In this document: one piece after another, positions 36,614 through 46,162 of the stretch
Layout: every line of letters starts with the position of its first letter
Position numbering within the stretch: the stretch's first letter is position 1
Assembly: GCA_031316315.1 (NCBI GenBank)
Contig: JADBEO010000002.1
Location: forward strand, 103,901 to 167,900
DNA: 64,000 nt
Direction: 5' to 3'
Source of the DNA: Chelatococcus sambhunathii
Lineage (GTDB): Bacteria > Pseudomonadota > Alphaproteobacteria > Rhizobiales > Methylopilaceae
The notes under the pieces: generated by a model
Told to the model about the DNA's origin: nothing
Database searches by the model: none
The model's input: only the letters and a program-made list of their open reading frames with translations
Made by a program: the position numbers and the translations under genes

Positions 36614-37865
36614 GGCCGATCGCCTGAGGCGCCACAGTCCGCCTCTCCCAGGCCGCCGTCGCGACGAAGAAGCCCCACATCATGCCGAGCAGCATCCACT
36701 GGTGCCGCCAGTGGTCGACGTCGATGACGGCCGCCTCGATCATCAGGACCGCCCAGGTCGAGAAGGCGCAGATGAAGATCGGCCGCCACGGCGTCGGCGC
36801 CAGCACGTAGCGGAAGCCGAGGACCACAGTCAGACTGGTGATCGCGAGCAGGGAGATTCCGCCGAGCCAGCCATAGGACAGGAAGCCGTTCAGATAGGTG
36901 TTGTGCACGTCGGCCCCGACCTTCTTGGCGAACTGGAAAATGCCGATGCCGAGCGGCTCCTCCAGCGCCATGCGCCAGCCGATGGTGTGGTTGGCGAAGC
37001 GGCCGCCATGACCGACGTCGTAGGACTGTTCGAGGCTCGCCCGCTGCTCCATCAGCTGCTGGACGGCCGGGATCTGCAGCAGCGCGACGACCAACAGCGC
37101 GGCCGCGACCACTGCCGCGACGCAGGTGACGAGGATGCGCGCACGCCGTCCCGCCGAGGGCGCCACGAGCACGGTGAGGGCGGTCATCATCGCCGTAGAG
37201 GCGATCAGGTGCCCCCAGGCGCCGCGCGAAAACGACAGCAGCACGCCGGCGACGATCAGCCCGAGGGGCATCATCAGCAGCAGCGAGCGCTTCAATCCGC
37301 TGCCGTAGAGACGCTGGATGATGACCACGGCGGGGAACACCAGCCACGGCGCATAGACGTTCGGATCCTTGAAGAGACCCATCGCGCGTCCGTAGCGCAG
37401 CAGGTTCTCGGAAAAGGGAACGAGGTGGAAATAGCCGACGATGGCGAGCGCCCCGCCGACGGTGCCTGCGATCAGCCAAGCCTGCGCGATCCGCCGGGCG
37501 CGGGACTCGGTGCGCTCGGCGAGGTAGAACGAGAAGAACACGCCCGTCACCGCGAGGAACGCGCCGATCATGGTCCAGCGCGCGGTGTTCTCCCGGTCCA
37601 GCACCGTCGTCAGGGTCAGGACGGCGCCAAGCTGGTAGAGGATCACCAGCAGCAGGAATGGCAGCAGCGCGCGCGGCAGGCCGAGCCCCGTGAACGCGAA
37701 CAGCGCGAAGGCTGCGACGATCAGCAGGTCGTAGGGCGCCGGCTCGAACTGGACGAAGAAGCTCGACAGGATCGCGATGAAGACGAGCCCCTCGCGGAAG
37801 CCGTCCATCGAAAAAATGAGCGGACGCCGCGCGGTTCCCGGCCGGAGGGCGTCAGCGTCGCTCAA
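36594..37865 (-). CDS. O-antigen ligase / Wzy polymerase-like membrane protein
   Basis: 423 residues with about eleven hydrophobic segments and the large periplasmic loop typical of the Wzy_C/WaaL family; the conserved stretch is 'RGAWGHLIASTAMM' earlier and 'HNTYLNGFLSYGWLGGISLL' after the loop, where the His is the family's catalytic residue. Such proteins join or polymerise undecaprenyl-linked glycans at the outer face of the inner membrane. It overlaps the glycosyl-phosphate transferase gene by four bases (ATGA), so polymerisation of the polysaccharide made by that locus is the likely job (HfsC/HfsI-like in holdfast loci). Confidence 0.88.
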   Translation of the reverse strand: MSDADALRPGTARRPLIFSMDGFREGLVFIAILSSFFVQFEPAPYDLLIVAAFALFAFTGLGLPRALLPFLLLVILYQLGAVLTLTTVLDRENTARWTMIGAFLAVTGVFFSFYLAERTESRARRIAQAWLIAGTVGGALAIVGYFHLVPFSENLLRYGRAMGLFKDPNVYAPWLVFPAVVIIQRLYGSGLKRSLLLMMPLGLIVAGVLLSFSRGAWGHLIASTAMMTALTVLVAPSAGRRARILVTCVAAVVAAALLVVALLQIPAVQQLMEQRASLEQSYDVGHGGRFANHTIGWRMALEEPLGIGIFQFAKKVGADVHNTYLNGFLSYGWLGGISLLAITSLTVVLGFRYVLAPTPWRPIFICAFSTWAVLMIEAAVIDVDHWRHQWMLLGMMWGFFVATAAWERRTVAPQAIGLISARG

Positions 37866-39400
37866 TAGGCGTTCTCGCCCTTAGCGAGTGCGAACGGGGT
37901 CTTGGCGAGGATCATGATGTCGAACAGAATCGACCAGTTCTCGATGTAGTAGAGGTCGTGGTCGACGCGCGCGCGCAGCTTCTCGGGCGTGTCGACTTCG
38001 CCTCGCCAGCCGTTGATCTGCGCCCAGCCGGTGACGCCGGGCTTGACCTTGTGACGCGCGAAATAGCCGTCGACGACATCGTTCCAGAGCCGCTCGGCGG
38101 TATGCGCGTTGACCGCGTGCGGCCGCGGGCCGACGAGCGAGAGCTCGCCCTTGATGACGTTGAAGAGCTGGGGGAGCTCGTCGATCGACGTCTTGCGGAT
38201 CAGCCGTCCGACGCGCGTGACGCGGGGGTCGTCCTTGGTGACGACCGTCTTCGCCAGCGGGTCCGCCATTTCGTGGCGCAGCGAGCGGAACTTGAAGACG
38301 TCGATCACCTCGTTGTTGAAGCCGTAGCGCTTCTGTCGAAAGAACACCGGACCCTTGGTGTCGAGCTTGATCGCGATCGCGGCGCCGATCATCAGCGGGC
38401 TCAGAAGCAGCAGGGCGAGCGAGCCGACGATGATGTCGAAGGCCCGCTTGGCGACAAAGTCCCAGTTTTGGATCGGCTTTTCGGCGAGCTCCACCATCGG
38501 GATCGCGCCGAGATAGGAATAGGCGCGCGGCCGGAAGCGCAGCTTGTCCGTGTGCGCCGACAGACGGATGTCGACCGGCAACACCCAGAGCGTCTTTAGG
38601 ATCTCCGCGACACGCCCCTGCGCGCTGACCGGGATCGTCACGATCAGCAGGTCGACCTTGGCGAGGCGGCCGAACTCGACGAGCTCCGCGACGTTGCCGA
38701 GCTTCGGATAGCCGGCGACGATCGGAGGGGAGCGGTCGTCCGAGCGGTCGTCGAAGACGCCGCAGATATTGACGTCGTTCCCGGGCGTTGATTCGAGCGC
38801 GCGGATCAACTCCGCCGCCGTTTCCCCGCCGCCGACGATGACGGCCTTTCTGCCGAGGCGTCCGTCGCGGGCCCACTTCTTCACCAGAATGGCGAGGATC
38901 GTGTGAGCGACGATAAGCCCGGAGGCTCCGAGGGCGAACCAGTTGCCGAGCCACTCGCGCGGCACCGCGCCGCCGAAGTCGAAGAAGGCGCCCGCGACCG
39001 CAAAGCCCGCGAAGACCAGCACCCAGGCGCCGAGCATCCTCCCGATCTGGCCGCGCAGCATCCGGAAGGAGACGATGTGATAGGCGTCCGCGGCCTGCGC
39101 GAAGATCGAGGTGAGCAGCGCGCCGACCGCCATGGCGAGAAGATACTGCCATCCGATCCGGGTCTCGCCCGGAAAGACCATGACATAGGCCGCGGCGCCC
39201 GCCGCGATCACGATCGCGGCGTCGGCGAGGCGCACGCCTCCGACGAGCAGGACCTGCGAGATCGACTTGGCGCTGAAGCGCTCGGCGATCTCGCGCGCTT
39301 CCTCGTTGAGCGTCGCCCGCCTCGGACGGTTCGGCGGCGTCGGCTCGTGAAGATTGAGCTGCGCGAGGGACATCTCGTTCACGCGGTTGGAGGTCTTCAT
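37862..39400 (-). CDS. Undecaprenyl-phosphate glucose/hexose-1-phosphate transferase
   Basis: Polyisoprenyl-phosphate hexose-1-phosphate transferase (WcaJ/ExoY/HfsE type) that loads the first sugar phosphate onto undecaprenyl phosphate. 512 residues: four N-terminal helices, a Rossmann-like domain ('KAVIVGGGETAAELIRALE'), one more helix and the catalytic bacterial sugar transferase domain with 'VFKFRSLRHEMAD', 'DELPQLFNVIKGELSLVGPR' and 'GVTGWAQINGWRG'. The ATG at 39400 is preferred; another at 39424 would add eight residues. It starts the locus together with the downstream polymerase gene. Confidence 0.94.
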   Translation of the reverse strand: MKTSNRVNEMSLAQLNLHEPTPPNRPRRATLNEEAREIAERFSAKSISQVLLVGGVRLADAAIVIAAGAAAYVMVFPGETRIGWQYLLAMAVGALLTSIFAQAADAYHIVSFRMLRGQIGRMLGAWVLVFAGFAVAGAFFDFGGAVPREWLGNWFALGASGLIVAHTILAILVKKWARDGRLGRKAVIVGGGETAAELIRALESTPGNDVNICGVFDDRSDDRSPPIVAGYPKLGNVAELVEFGRLAKVDLLIVTIPVSAQGRVAEILKTLWVLPVDIRLSAHTDKLRFRPRAYSYLGAIPMVELAEKPIQNWDFVAKRAFDIIVGSLALLLLSPLMIGAAIAIKLDTKGPVFFRQKRYGFNNEVIDVFKFRSLRHEMADPLAKTVVTKDDPRVTRVGRLIRKTSIDELPQLFNVIKGELSLVGPRPHAVNAHTAERLWNDVVDGYFARHKVKPGVTGWAQINGWRGEVDTPEKLRARVDHDLYYIENWSILFDIMILAKTPFALAKGENAY

Positions 39401-39452
39401 CCTGGCCCGACCTTTACCGCGCAAAACCCCAACAACGACTTACGATGAATTG

Positions 39453-40604
39453 CTAAAAAGCCTTACCACGGCGCTCGAGCGCGTCCTGATAGATCTTCTC
39501 CACGCGTGCTGACATTTCGCTGACGGAGAACTCTTCGCCGATGTGCAGCTGGCGCGCGGCGGCGGCGCGAGCGGCGGCTTCCGGATCGTCGAGGACGGCC
39601 GCCATCGCTGCGACAAGCGACGTGAGGTCGTCGGGCGCAAGAAGTTCGTCCGCGTACGGCCCGAAGATTTCAGGGATGCCGCCGACACGCGTGGTGATGA
39701 TCGGCATGCGCGCCGCGACCGCTTCAAGCACCACATACGGCATGGACTCGGCCCGCGACGGGACCACGATGGTCCGCCCGAGCGCGAAGGCCTCGCGCGC
39801 CGGCGTGGAGGGCCGGAACGAGACGAGATCTCCTAGCCCCTTCTCAGCGGCGAGAGAGCGCAGGGACGCTTCCTCGGGACCGTCGCCGACGATGACGGCC
39901 GTGGCCGGGCGGCCGAGCGCCCTCAGTCTCGCCAGAGCCTCGATCAGCAGGTCGACGCCCTTCACGTCGCGCAGCATGCCGAGGAAGAGAAAGTCCTTCG
40001 CGTCGGGATTCGGCGGGACCGGCTCGAACTCGGCGGGGCGCAGGCCATTGCGCACGACGAAGGCGTCGCAGCGCGGCGGCCCGATGCGGTCGACATAGGC
40101 CCTCTGCTCGTAGGCGGAGACGTGGATCAGCGCATCGGTGATCCGTTCCAGCGCCCGCTCGACGCGGAAATAGATACGTCCCTCGAGCGACCCCGGCCTG
40201 TAGTGCAGGCTGCCGCCGTGCGGCGCATAGAACGTGGCGACCGGCCACGACCGGCCGAGCCAGGCGCCGACCAACCTGCCGAAGACGCCGCCTTTAGCGC
40301 CATGCGTATGGATCACGTCCGGCCGCAGCGGCGCGAGGATCGCGCGGGCCCTGGCCAGCGCGCCGACGTCCGAGAAGCCGACCTGCCGGGTCATCGGGGT
40401 GCGGACCGCGCCAAGCGCGAGATCGGGCGAGAGCCGCGCGATGCGCTCGTCCTCGAAGCTGCCGCCCGTCAGGTTGTCGCAGATCAAGCCGACGCGATGG
40501 CCTGCGGCCGCCTGCGAGCGGGCGAGATCCTCGATGTGACGGAAGATGCCGCCCACAGGGGAGCGGACGACATGCATGATGCGCAGCGGGGCAGGGGCGC
40601 TCAT
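39453..40604 (-). CDS. Glycosyltransferase family 4
   Basis: Retaining GT-B glycosyltransferase that adds a sugar to the growing lipid-linked repeat unit. 383 residues: N-terminal acceptor half with 'HVVRSPVGGIFRHIEDLARS' and 'HTHGAKGGVFGRL', C-terminal donor half with 'FLFLGMLRDVKGVDLLIEAL' and the E-x7-E motif in 'PSRAESMPYVVLEAVAARMP'. Donor and acceptor are unknown. It precedes the hexose-1-phosphate transferase gene by about 50 bases on the same strand. Confidence 0.93.
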   Translation of the reverse strand: MSAPAPLRIMHVVRSPVGGIFRHIEDLARSQAAAGHRVGLICDNLTGGSFEDERIARLSPDLALGAVRTPMTRQVGFSDVGALARARAILAPLRPDVIHTHGAKGGVFGRLVGAWLGRSWPVATFYAPHGGSLHYRPGSLEGRIYFRVERALERITDALIHVSAYEQRAYVDRIGPPRCDAFVVRNGLRPAEFEPVPPNPDAKDFLFLGMLRDVKGVDLLIEALARLRALGRPATAVIVGDGPEEASLRSLAAEKGLGDLVSFRPSTPAREAFALGRTIVVPSRAESMPYVVLEAVAARMPIITTRVGGIPEIFGPYADELLAPDDLTSLVAAMAAVLDDPEAAARAAAARQLHIGEEFSVSEMSARVEKIYQDALERRGKAF

Positions 40605-40704
40605 AGATTGGTTCGCGTCGTCCGTCCGGTTACGCCAAGATGTTCGCTGGCATCATAGGGCGCATATCCCGGACGCGCGCGAAGTGCACGCCACGTGTTG
40701 GCGA

Positions 40705-41271
40705 TCAGAACCATCGCTCCGGCACGGTGATCGTGTCGCCGGGACGAATGGGGTAGGTGAGGGGCACGTCCGCCTTGTACACGCGATCGCCGATGCGCCG
40801 CGTCAGCTCGACCTTCTTCTGGTCCGCGCGCGGCGTGAAACCGTTCGCGATGGCGACGGCGTTCTGCGCCGTCATGCCGGCGATGTAGGGGTACTGACCG
40901 GCGAGCGTGACCTCTCCGAGGATGAAGAACGGCCTGTAAGCCTCTATCTCGACGGAAACATTCGGATCACGCAGGTAACCGTTCTTGAGTCGCGATTCGA
41001 TTCCGGACCGGACCTGGTCGGATGTCTGGCCGGAGACCTTCAACCTGCCGACCAGCGGCATGGCTATCGAGCCGTCCGGCTCGATGGCGTAGCTGCTGGA
41101 GAGATTCTGCTGGCCGAAGACGTTGATCTTGAGCTTGTCGCCCGAGGCGAGCTTGTAAGGTTCGTCGAATTGGGCCGCGAGCGGCGGGGGCACGGCGCGC
41201 GGAGAGGATGCGCAACCGGCGAGCGCGGCTGCGAGCGCGAGCGCTGACGACAGTCTGCCCGGCTTCATCAT
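40705..41271 (-). CDS. Polysaccharide export lipoprotein (OPX/Wza family)
   Basis: Short outer-membrane polysaccharide export protein. 188 residues with lipoprotein signal ('ALALAAALAGC', Cys lipidated) followed by the poly_export domain ('YKLASGDKLKINVFGQQNL', 'SIAMPLVGRLKVSGQT') and one SLBB repeat ('FFILGEVTLAGQYPYIAGMT'). It lacks the C-terminal amphipathic helix of Wza that forms the pore, so it belongs to the short class. Start at 41271 follows AAGGA; 41268 is an alternative. It is divergent from the co-polymerase gene with 164 bases between. Confidence 0.92.
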   Translation of the reverse strand: MMKPGRLSSALALAAALAGCASSPRAVPPPLAAQFDEPYKLASGDKLKINVFGQQNLSSSYAIEPDGSIAMPLVGRLKVSGQTSDQVRSGIESRLKNGYLRDPNVSVEIEAYRPFFILGEVTLAGQYPYIAGMTAQNAVAIANGFTPRADQKKVELTRRIGDRVYKADVPLTYPIRPGDTITVPERWF

Positions 41272-41435
41272 CGAGTCCTTCTGCGGTGCGGCAAGTCTGT
41301 GCTTCAGTAGGCCTCGCATGGTTAAAATTTGGTTGTTCGACGCCCTCCGCCTTCAACTGATTAACTGCGCGGCAACCATGACGTGGTCCTATCAGGCCAG
41401 CGAGACTCGCTCGCATTTCAATGAGGTTGTTGGGC

Positions 41436-43691
41436 ATGGCCCAGAGCGGCGCTCGCGATCTGCACGTCTCCCGCGCCGATGACGGCGGCGGCGAGGTTGA
41501 CCTGCGCGCGCTCGGTCGGGGCATCTGGCGCCGCAAGCTCTGGATCATCGGCCCGACGCTGCTCGCCGCGCTCGCCGCGGTGGCTTTCGTCCAGCTGAGC
41601 GCTCCGTACTACCGTTCGAGCGCGATGATCCTGATCGAGAACCGCGAGGGCGCGGCGCCTCGATCCGGATCGGCCGAGCGCGACACGCCGCTGCCTGACG
41701 AGCAGGCTGTCGTCTCGCAGGTCCAGCTCATCCAATCTCGCGATCTCGTACGCTCGGTCGTGAGCGCGGCGGAGCTCGACAAGGCGCCGGAGTTCGCGCA
41801 GGCCGGGCTGGTCGAGCGCCTGCTGCGAACCCTGGGCCTGGGACGCCGCACCGACCAGCTCCCGCAGATGGAGCGCGTGGTCGATCGGGTCGCGGAGAAT
41901 CTCTCGGTCTTTCCCGTGACGGGATCGCGCGTGGTCGGCGTGGAGTTCGTCGCGACCGACCCGGATCTCGCCGCGCGCGTCGTCAACGCCTTCGTCGAGG
42001 CCTATCTCGAGGTCCAGCGCGGCGCGAAACGGGAGGTCAACAAGCAGGCGAGCCAGTATCTCGCCGATGAGATCGCGAATCTGCGCGGCCGCGTCGCCGA
42101 CGCCGACGAGCGCGTCGAGGCCTTCCGCGCGAAGGCCGGGCTGCTGGTCGGCACGAACAACACCACCATCGTCGCCCAGCAGCTCGGCGACACCTCCAAC
42201 CAGCTTTCGACCGCGCGGACCCAGCAGGCCGAGGCGCAGGCGAAGGCCGACGTCATAAGGTCCGTTCTCAGGCAGGGACGGCCGGCGGAGGCGCTCGAGA
42301 TCGCCAATTCCGAACTGGTCCGCGCGCTGACGCAGCAGCGCTCGCAGCTCGCCGCCCAGATCGCCAGCGAAGGCCGGACGCTGCTGCCTCAGCATCCGCG
42401 CATGCGCGAACTGCAGGCGCAACTGGACGGGCTGGACAAGCAGGTGCGCAGCGAGGCCGAGAAGCTCGCGCGCGCCTTCGAAAACGATGCGAAGACCGCC
42501 GGCGGACGGGTGGCCGCGCTCAACCAGCAGCTCGATCAGCTCAAGACGACGTCGGCTTCGGCGAACAGCCAGGACGTTCAGCTCCGGGCGCTCGAGCGCG
42601 AGGCGCGCTCACAGCGCGACCTGCTCGAACAGCTCCTGACCCGATATCGAGAGGCGAGCGCCCGCGACAATCCGGAGGCGCTGCTGGCCGACGCGCGCGT
42701 CATCGCGAAGGGCGCCGCGGCGACCGAGCCCTATTTTCCGAAGAAGGTCCCGACTGTTCTGCTGATCACGCTCGGGGCTTTCGCCCTGTCGCTGTTCGCG
42801 GCTGCGGCGGCCGAGGTTTTCGGCGCCCAGCCGCGCGGCCCTGAAGAAGACGCCGTTCCCCCGCCGGCGCTGCGTTCGACGCCCCGTGAGCGGCTTCGAG
42901 GTCCTGAAGCGGACGAGCCGGTGAGCGCTGAAGCGGCCGCCACGCCGATCGCGCCGCCAAGACCTGCGACGCAGGCGGCAGGCGAGACAGGTCCGAAGAA
43001 GCCGGCCGATACGCTGTCGGTGGACAAGCCGGCCGTGGTCGAGCCGGTCATGGAGGGCGCCAGCGGACGGGTCGCGCCGAAGCCGGCCGTCATCGAATGC
43101 GCGGACGCCACCCTCGTCACGGCGTTGGCGCGCCAGCTGGCGGCGATGCCGAGAGACGGCAGCGCCCTCAGGATTCTGGCGACGTCGTCCTCTCCCGGAA
43201 TGTCCGTTTCGGCCGTCGCGGCGCAGATCGCGGCGACGATCTCCGAACAGGGCAGGCGGGTCGTCGCCGTCGACGCTGCGGGCGACGCGCCGGGCGAGAC
43301 CGAACCTGGACTGAGCGATCTGCTGACGGGGGAGACGACCTTCGCCAGCGCGATTCATCGGGATAACGGCTCGCGCGTCCATATCGTGCCGCGCGGCGCG
43401 GAGCCCTTCGACAGGCTCGATCCCGCCGCCCAGTCGCGGCTCGCGATCGTGCTCGAAGCGCTCGCGCTGACCTACGACTTCGTCATGATCACGGCGCCGG
43501 GCGGCGCGGGCGCGGCGGACGCCTTCGCGCCGTTCTGCGCCGCAGCCGTTCTGGTCTCCAATGCGAGCTCCGCCGACGCGGCGACGGTGGCGGCGCACGA
43601 CAGGCTCCAGGCGACCGGCATCGACGACGTCGTGGTGCTGTTGGTTCCGGACGGCGACGGGTCGCCGAAGGGGCGCGCGGTCGCCGCCTGA
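41436..43691 (+). CDS. Polysaccharide co-polymerase (Wzc-like) with degenerate kinase domain
   Basis: 751 residues. N-terminal Wzz domain with two membrane helices (about 30-55 and 435-460) around a long periplasmic coiled coil ('RVADADERVEAFRAKAGLL'), which sets chain length and export together with the OPX protein. A Pro/Ala-rich linker then leads to a BY-kinase-like cytosolic domain. Its Walker A place reads 'ATSSSPGMSVSAVAAQIA', without the usual G-K-S/T, Walker A' reads 'VVAVDAAGD', and there is no C-terminal tyrosine cluster, so kinase activity is unlikely. ATG 41436 has GAGG at 9 bases; 41421 is an alternative. Confidence 0.9.
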   Translation: MAQSGARDLHVSRADDGGGEVDLRALGRGIWRRKLWIIGPTLLAALAAVAFVQLSAPYYRSSAMILIENREGAAPRSGSAERDTPLPDEQAVVSQVQLIQSRDLVRSVVSAAELDKAPEFAQAGLVERLLRTLGLGRRTDQLPQMERVVDRVAENLSVFPVTGSRVVGVEFVATDPDLAARVVNAFVEAYLEVQRGAKREVNKQASQYLADEIANLRGRVADADERVEAFRAKAGLLVGTNNTTIVAQQLGDTSNQLSTARTQQAEAQAKADVIRSVLRQGRPAEALEIANSELVRALTQQRSQLAAQIASEGRTLLPQHPRMRELQAQLDGLDKQVRSEAEKLARAFENDAKTAGGRVAALNQQLDQLKTTSASANSQDVQLRALEREARSQRDLLEQLLTRYREASARDNPEALLADARVIAKGAAATEPYFPKKVPTVLLITLGAFALSLFAAAAAEVFGAQPRGPEEDAVPPPALRSTPRERLRGPEADEPVSAEAAATPIAPPRPATQAAGETGPKKPADTLSVDKPAVVEPVMEGASGRVAPKPAVIECADATLVTALARQLAAMPRDGSALRILATSSSPGMSVSAVAAQIAATISEQGRRVVAVDAAGDAPGETEPGLSDLLTGETTFASAIHRDNGSRVHIVPRGAEPFDRLDPAAQSRLAIVLEALALTYDFVMITAPGGAGAADAFAPFCAAAVLVSNASSADAATVAAHDRLQATGIDDVVVLLVPDGDGSPKGRAVAA

Positions 43692-44948
43692 TCAGGCGTC
43701 CGCGCCGGACGCCGTCTCATCGCGCCCGGATCTCAGCTTCCGGATCCGCTGGGCCAGCTGATAGGCCCATGGGGTCGACTTGATCCTCGCCTTGGCGTCG
43801 GTCATCGCCGAGAAGGCGGCCGCCGCCGCCTTTCCCTTCGCCGTCACGCCGAAGATCGAGTCGAACAGCGGCTCCTCGTTGGGGCAGTACATCTTCTTGT
43901 AGGTCGCGGCGCCGACGCCGAGGTCGAAGGTGCGGATGCCGCGCACGATCGAGTCCTCGACGACGAAGTTCATCAACATCTCGCCCGGACTGTACTTGGC
44001 GTGCTCGCCGCTGGTGATCGAGATGAACATCCCGCAGTAGCGGGCGCCGTCCGTGACGCCGCCCGTTACGGCGATGACCTCGTCGTCGAGGTCGAAGCCG
44101 TAGAGGTCGATGACGGGCTTCCCGCCTGACACGGCCGCGGCCTGTTCGAGAAAAGCGTGCACTCCGGGGCGCTCGAACACGTTCGGGATGCCGCGCGCGG
44201 CGAACTGCTGTCCCTTCTGCACGAAGTAGGCGTCGAGCAGCCGCGCCCGTTGGTCCGGTTGGTCGGCCCGATAGATGAGCGGCCTCCCGCGCTCCTCGAA
44301 GCGCCGCATCTTGCGGCGCTGGTTGGAGCGCGACTTCGCCGACATGAACAGCTTCAGATGATCGTCGAGGCTTGCCGCGAGCGGACCGCAGAACCCGGCG
44401 TCAGGAGAGGGCTGCCGCGGCAGCGCGGCGAAGGGGTTGGCGTCGCCCTCCCACACGTAAGGCTGGTTGCAAAGCGCGAACGCGTCGAGGGCGAGGGCGC
44501 GCGCCGCCTCGGTCAACAGCCGGCGCACCTCGCCGCCGTCGAATGCCGCGAGCCGATCGCGCCTGATGACGGGCAGGTTGTAGTTGACGTGGGTGCCCCC
44601 CATGAACCGGGCCACCCTCACCCCCATCTTGATCCGCACGCCGAGCGGCACAAGCGCCGTCGCGCGCCCCTCGGCGTCCCGCGCGACGACCACCGCGGGC
44701 TGAAAGCCTTCGTTGAAGGCGACGTGCCGCGCCCACGGCCCGAGGAAACCGGGCGATTGATAGGGCGTGGAAAGAGCGTCGCCCCGCAGTTCGTCCCAAA
44801 GATCGGCCACAGCTGAGACGTCGGCGTGAACCTCGACCGTCTCGAAGGCGAGGACCGGCCGCCCGGACTCAGCCTTCAATGCGCCAAGCGGCTGCGTATG
44901 CGCGTCGGCGCCGGGGTCGCTGCGAAGCGCAGGGGCGGTTGCGGGCAT
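43692..44948 (-). CDS. GNAT/FemAB-like acyltransferase (CelD/BcsL, HfsK-like)
   Basis: 418 residues with the Acetyltransf_6 fold: an N-terminal half with 'TPYQSPGFLGPWARHVAF' and a C-terminal GNAT half with 'SNQRRKMRRFEERG', 'EHAKYSPGEMLMNFVVEDSI' and 'FDLGVGAATYKKMY', the stretch conserved in cellulose-biosynthesis CelD proteins. It probably acylates sugars of the surface polysaccharide; HfsK of Caulobacter, which modifies holdfast, is in this class. Its stop abuts that of the co-polymerase gene (43691/43692). Confidence 0.87.
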   Translation of the reverse strand: MPATAPALRSDPGADAHTQPLGALKAESGRPVLAFETVEVHADVSAVADLWDELRGDALSTPYQSPGFLGPWARHVAFNEGFQPAVVVARDAEGRATALVPLGVRIKMGVRVARFMGGTHVNYNLPVIRRDRLAAFDGGEVRRLLTEAARALALDAFALCNQPYVWEGDANPFAALPRQPSPDAGFCGPLAASLDDHLKLFMSAKSRSNQRRKMRRFEERGRPLIYRADQPDQRARLLDAYFVQKGQQFAARGIPNVFERPGVHAFLEQAAAVSGGKPVIDLYGFDLDDEVIAVTGGVTDGARYCGMFISITSGEHAKYSPGEMLMNFVVEDSIVRGIRTFDLGVGAATYKKMYCPNEEPLFDSIFGVTAKGKAAAAAFSAMTDAKARIKSTPWAYQLAQRIRKLRSGRDETASGADA

Positions 44949-45103
44949 CGGTCCGTTCCGGTCGCCGCTCCCCCGGCGTCGGGGAGCGAATTCTTCGGGA
45001 GGGTAGGGCGCAATGATCTGCGATCGGTGAACCTTGCGAAAGGTCTCGCCGCTATGGTTTCGAAGCGGTTTGCGATCCCGCGGCGAGACGGCAAGGAGCG
45101 GCG

Positions 45104-46162
45104 ATGGGCGGATGGCGGAACCGGACCTTCCAGGCGGTCTTCGACGCCCTGGACAGGACCGGCGCGAACGCCCGGCTCGCGCGCCGCACGCGCGGCCTGG
45201 GCGTCATCCTGACGCTGCACCACGTCCGCCCATTCTCGGGCGAGTCCTTCGCGCCGAACCGCCTGCTGGAGGTCGAGCCGGACTTCCTGGACGCGACCCT
45301 GACGCGCGCCAGGGAACTCGGCTTCGACTTCGTCACGCTCGATGAGGCGGTGCGACGCGTGAAAGCCGGCCGCTCGGAACGGCCGTTCCTGCACCTCACC
45401 TTCGACGACGGCTATCGCGACGTGCGCGACTTCGCTTTGCCGATTCTCGAACGACACGGCGCGCCCGCGACGCTTTACATCGCTTCGGCCTTCGCGGACG
45501 GCGAGGCCGAGCTCTGGTGGCTTTCGCTCGAGGAGGCGATCCGCCGCGCCGACGTGCTCAATCTCGACCTCGGGCCGGAGGAACGGTTCGTCGCCTGCCA
45601 GTCAACGGCGGAGAAATACGAAGCCTGGGGCAGGATCTACTGGACGCTGCGCGCGGGGCCGGAGGAGCGGCTGCGCGACGAGGTTCGTGAACTCGCGCTG
45701 GCGAACGGCGTCGACATCCTCGGCTTCGCGCGAAAGCTGTGCATGCGCTGGGACGAACTGGCGGAGGTCGCCCGGCATCCACTGATCGAGATCGGCGCGC
45801 ATACGGTCACCCATCCGATGCTCTCGAAGCACTCCGAGGCGGTGGCGCGCGCCGAGATGGCGGACAGCCGGGACGCGATCGCTCGCCGGCTCGGGACACG
45901 CCCGCGGCATTTCGCCTATCCGGTCGGGGATCCGTCCGCGGCCGGCGAGCGCGAATACGAACTCGCGCGGGAGCTGGGCTTCGAGACAGCGGTGACGACC
46001 CGGCCGGGCCATCTCACCGCGGGCCACGCGCAAGCCCTTCATGCGCTGCCGCGTGTCTCCCTCAACGGCCATTTCCAGAATCGGGCCGCTGTCGACGCGC
46101 TGCTCTCAGGGGCGCCCTTCGCGATGATCGATCTCGCGAAGCGCGTGCTGAGGCGCGCCTAG
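45104..46162 (+). CDS. Polysaccharide deacetylase family protein (NodB fold, HfsH-like)
   Basis: 352 residues of the carbohydrate esterase 4 type, removing acetyl groups from N-acetylated sugars. Catalytic marks: 'LTFDDGYRDV' (about 98-107) with the base and metal Asp, and 'IGAHTVTHPMLSK' (about 228-240) with the two metal-binding His. A later 'FAYPVGD' completes the site. The ATG follows AAGGAG. No signal peptide, which suggests action on a lipid-linked precursor in the cytosol, as reported for HfsH of holdfast loci. It overlaps the opposing DUF2842 gene by four bases. Confidence 0.92.
   Translation: MGGWRNRTFQAVFDALDRTGANARLARRTRGLGVILTLHHVRPFSGESFAPNRLLEVEPDFLDATLTRARELGFDFVTLDEAVRRVKAGRSERPFLHLTFDDGYRDVRDFALPILERHGAPATLYIASAFADGEAELWWLSLEEAIRRADVLNLDLGPEERFVACQSTAEKYEAWGRIYWTLRAGPEERLRDEVRELALANGVDILGFARKLCMRWDELAEVARHPLIEIGAHTVTHPMLSKHSEAVARAEMADSRDAIARRLGTRPRHFAYPVGDPSAAGEREYELARELGFETAVTTRPGHLTAGHAQALHALPRVSLNGHFQNRAAVDALLSGAPFAMIDLAKRVLRRA

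Noticed and set aside
36570..37868. 432-residue forward frame opposite the polymerase-like gene
   Set aside because: Antisense to a membrane protein with clear helices; composition rich in Arg, Asp, Glu and His marks a shadow.
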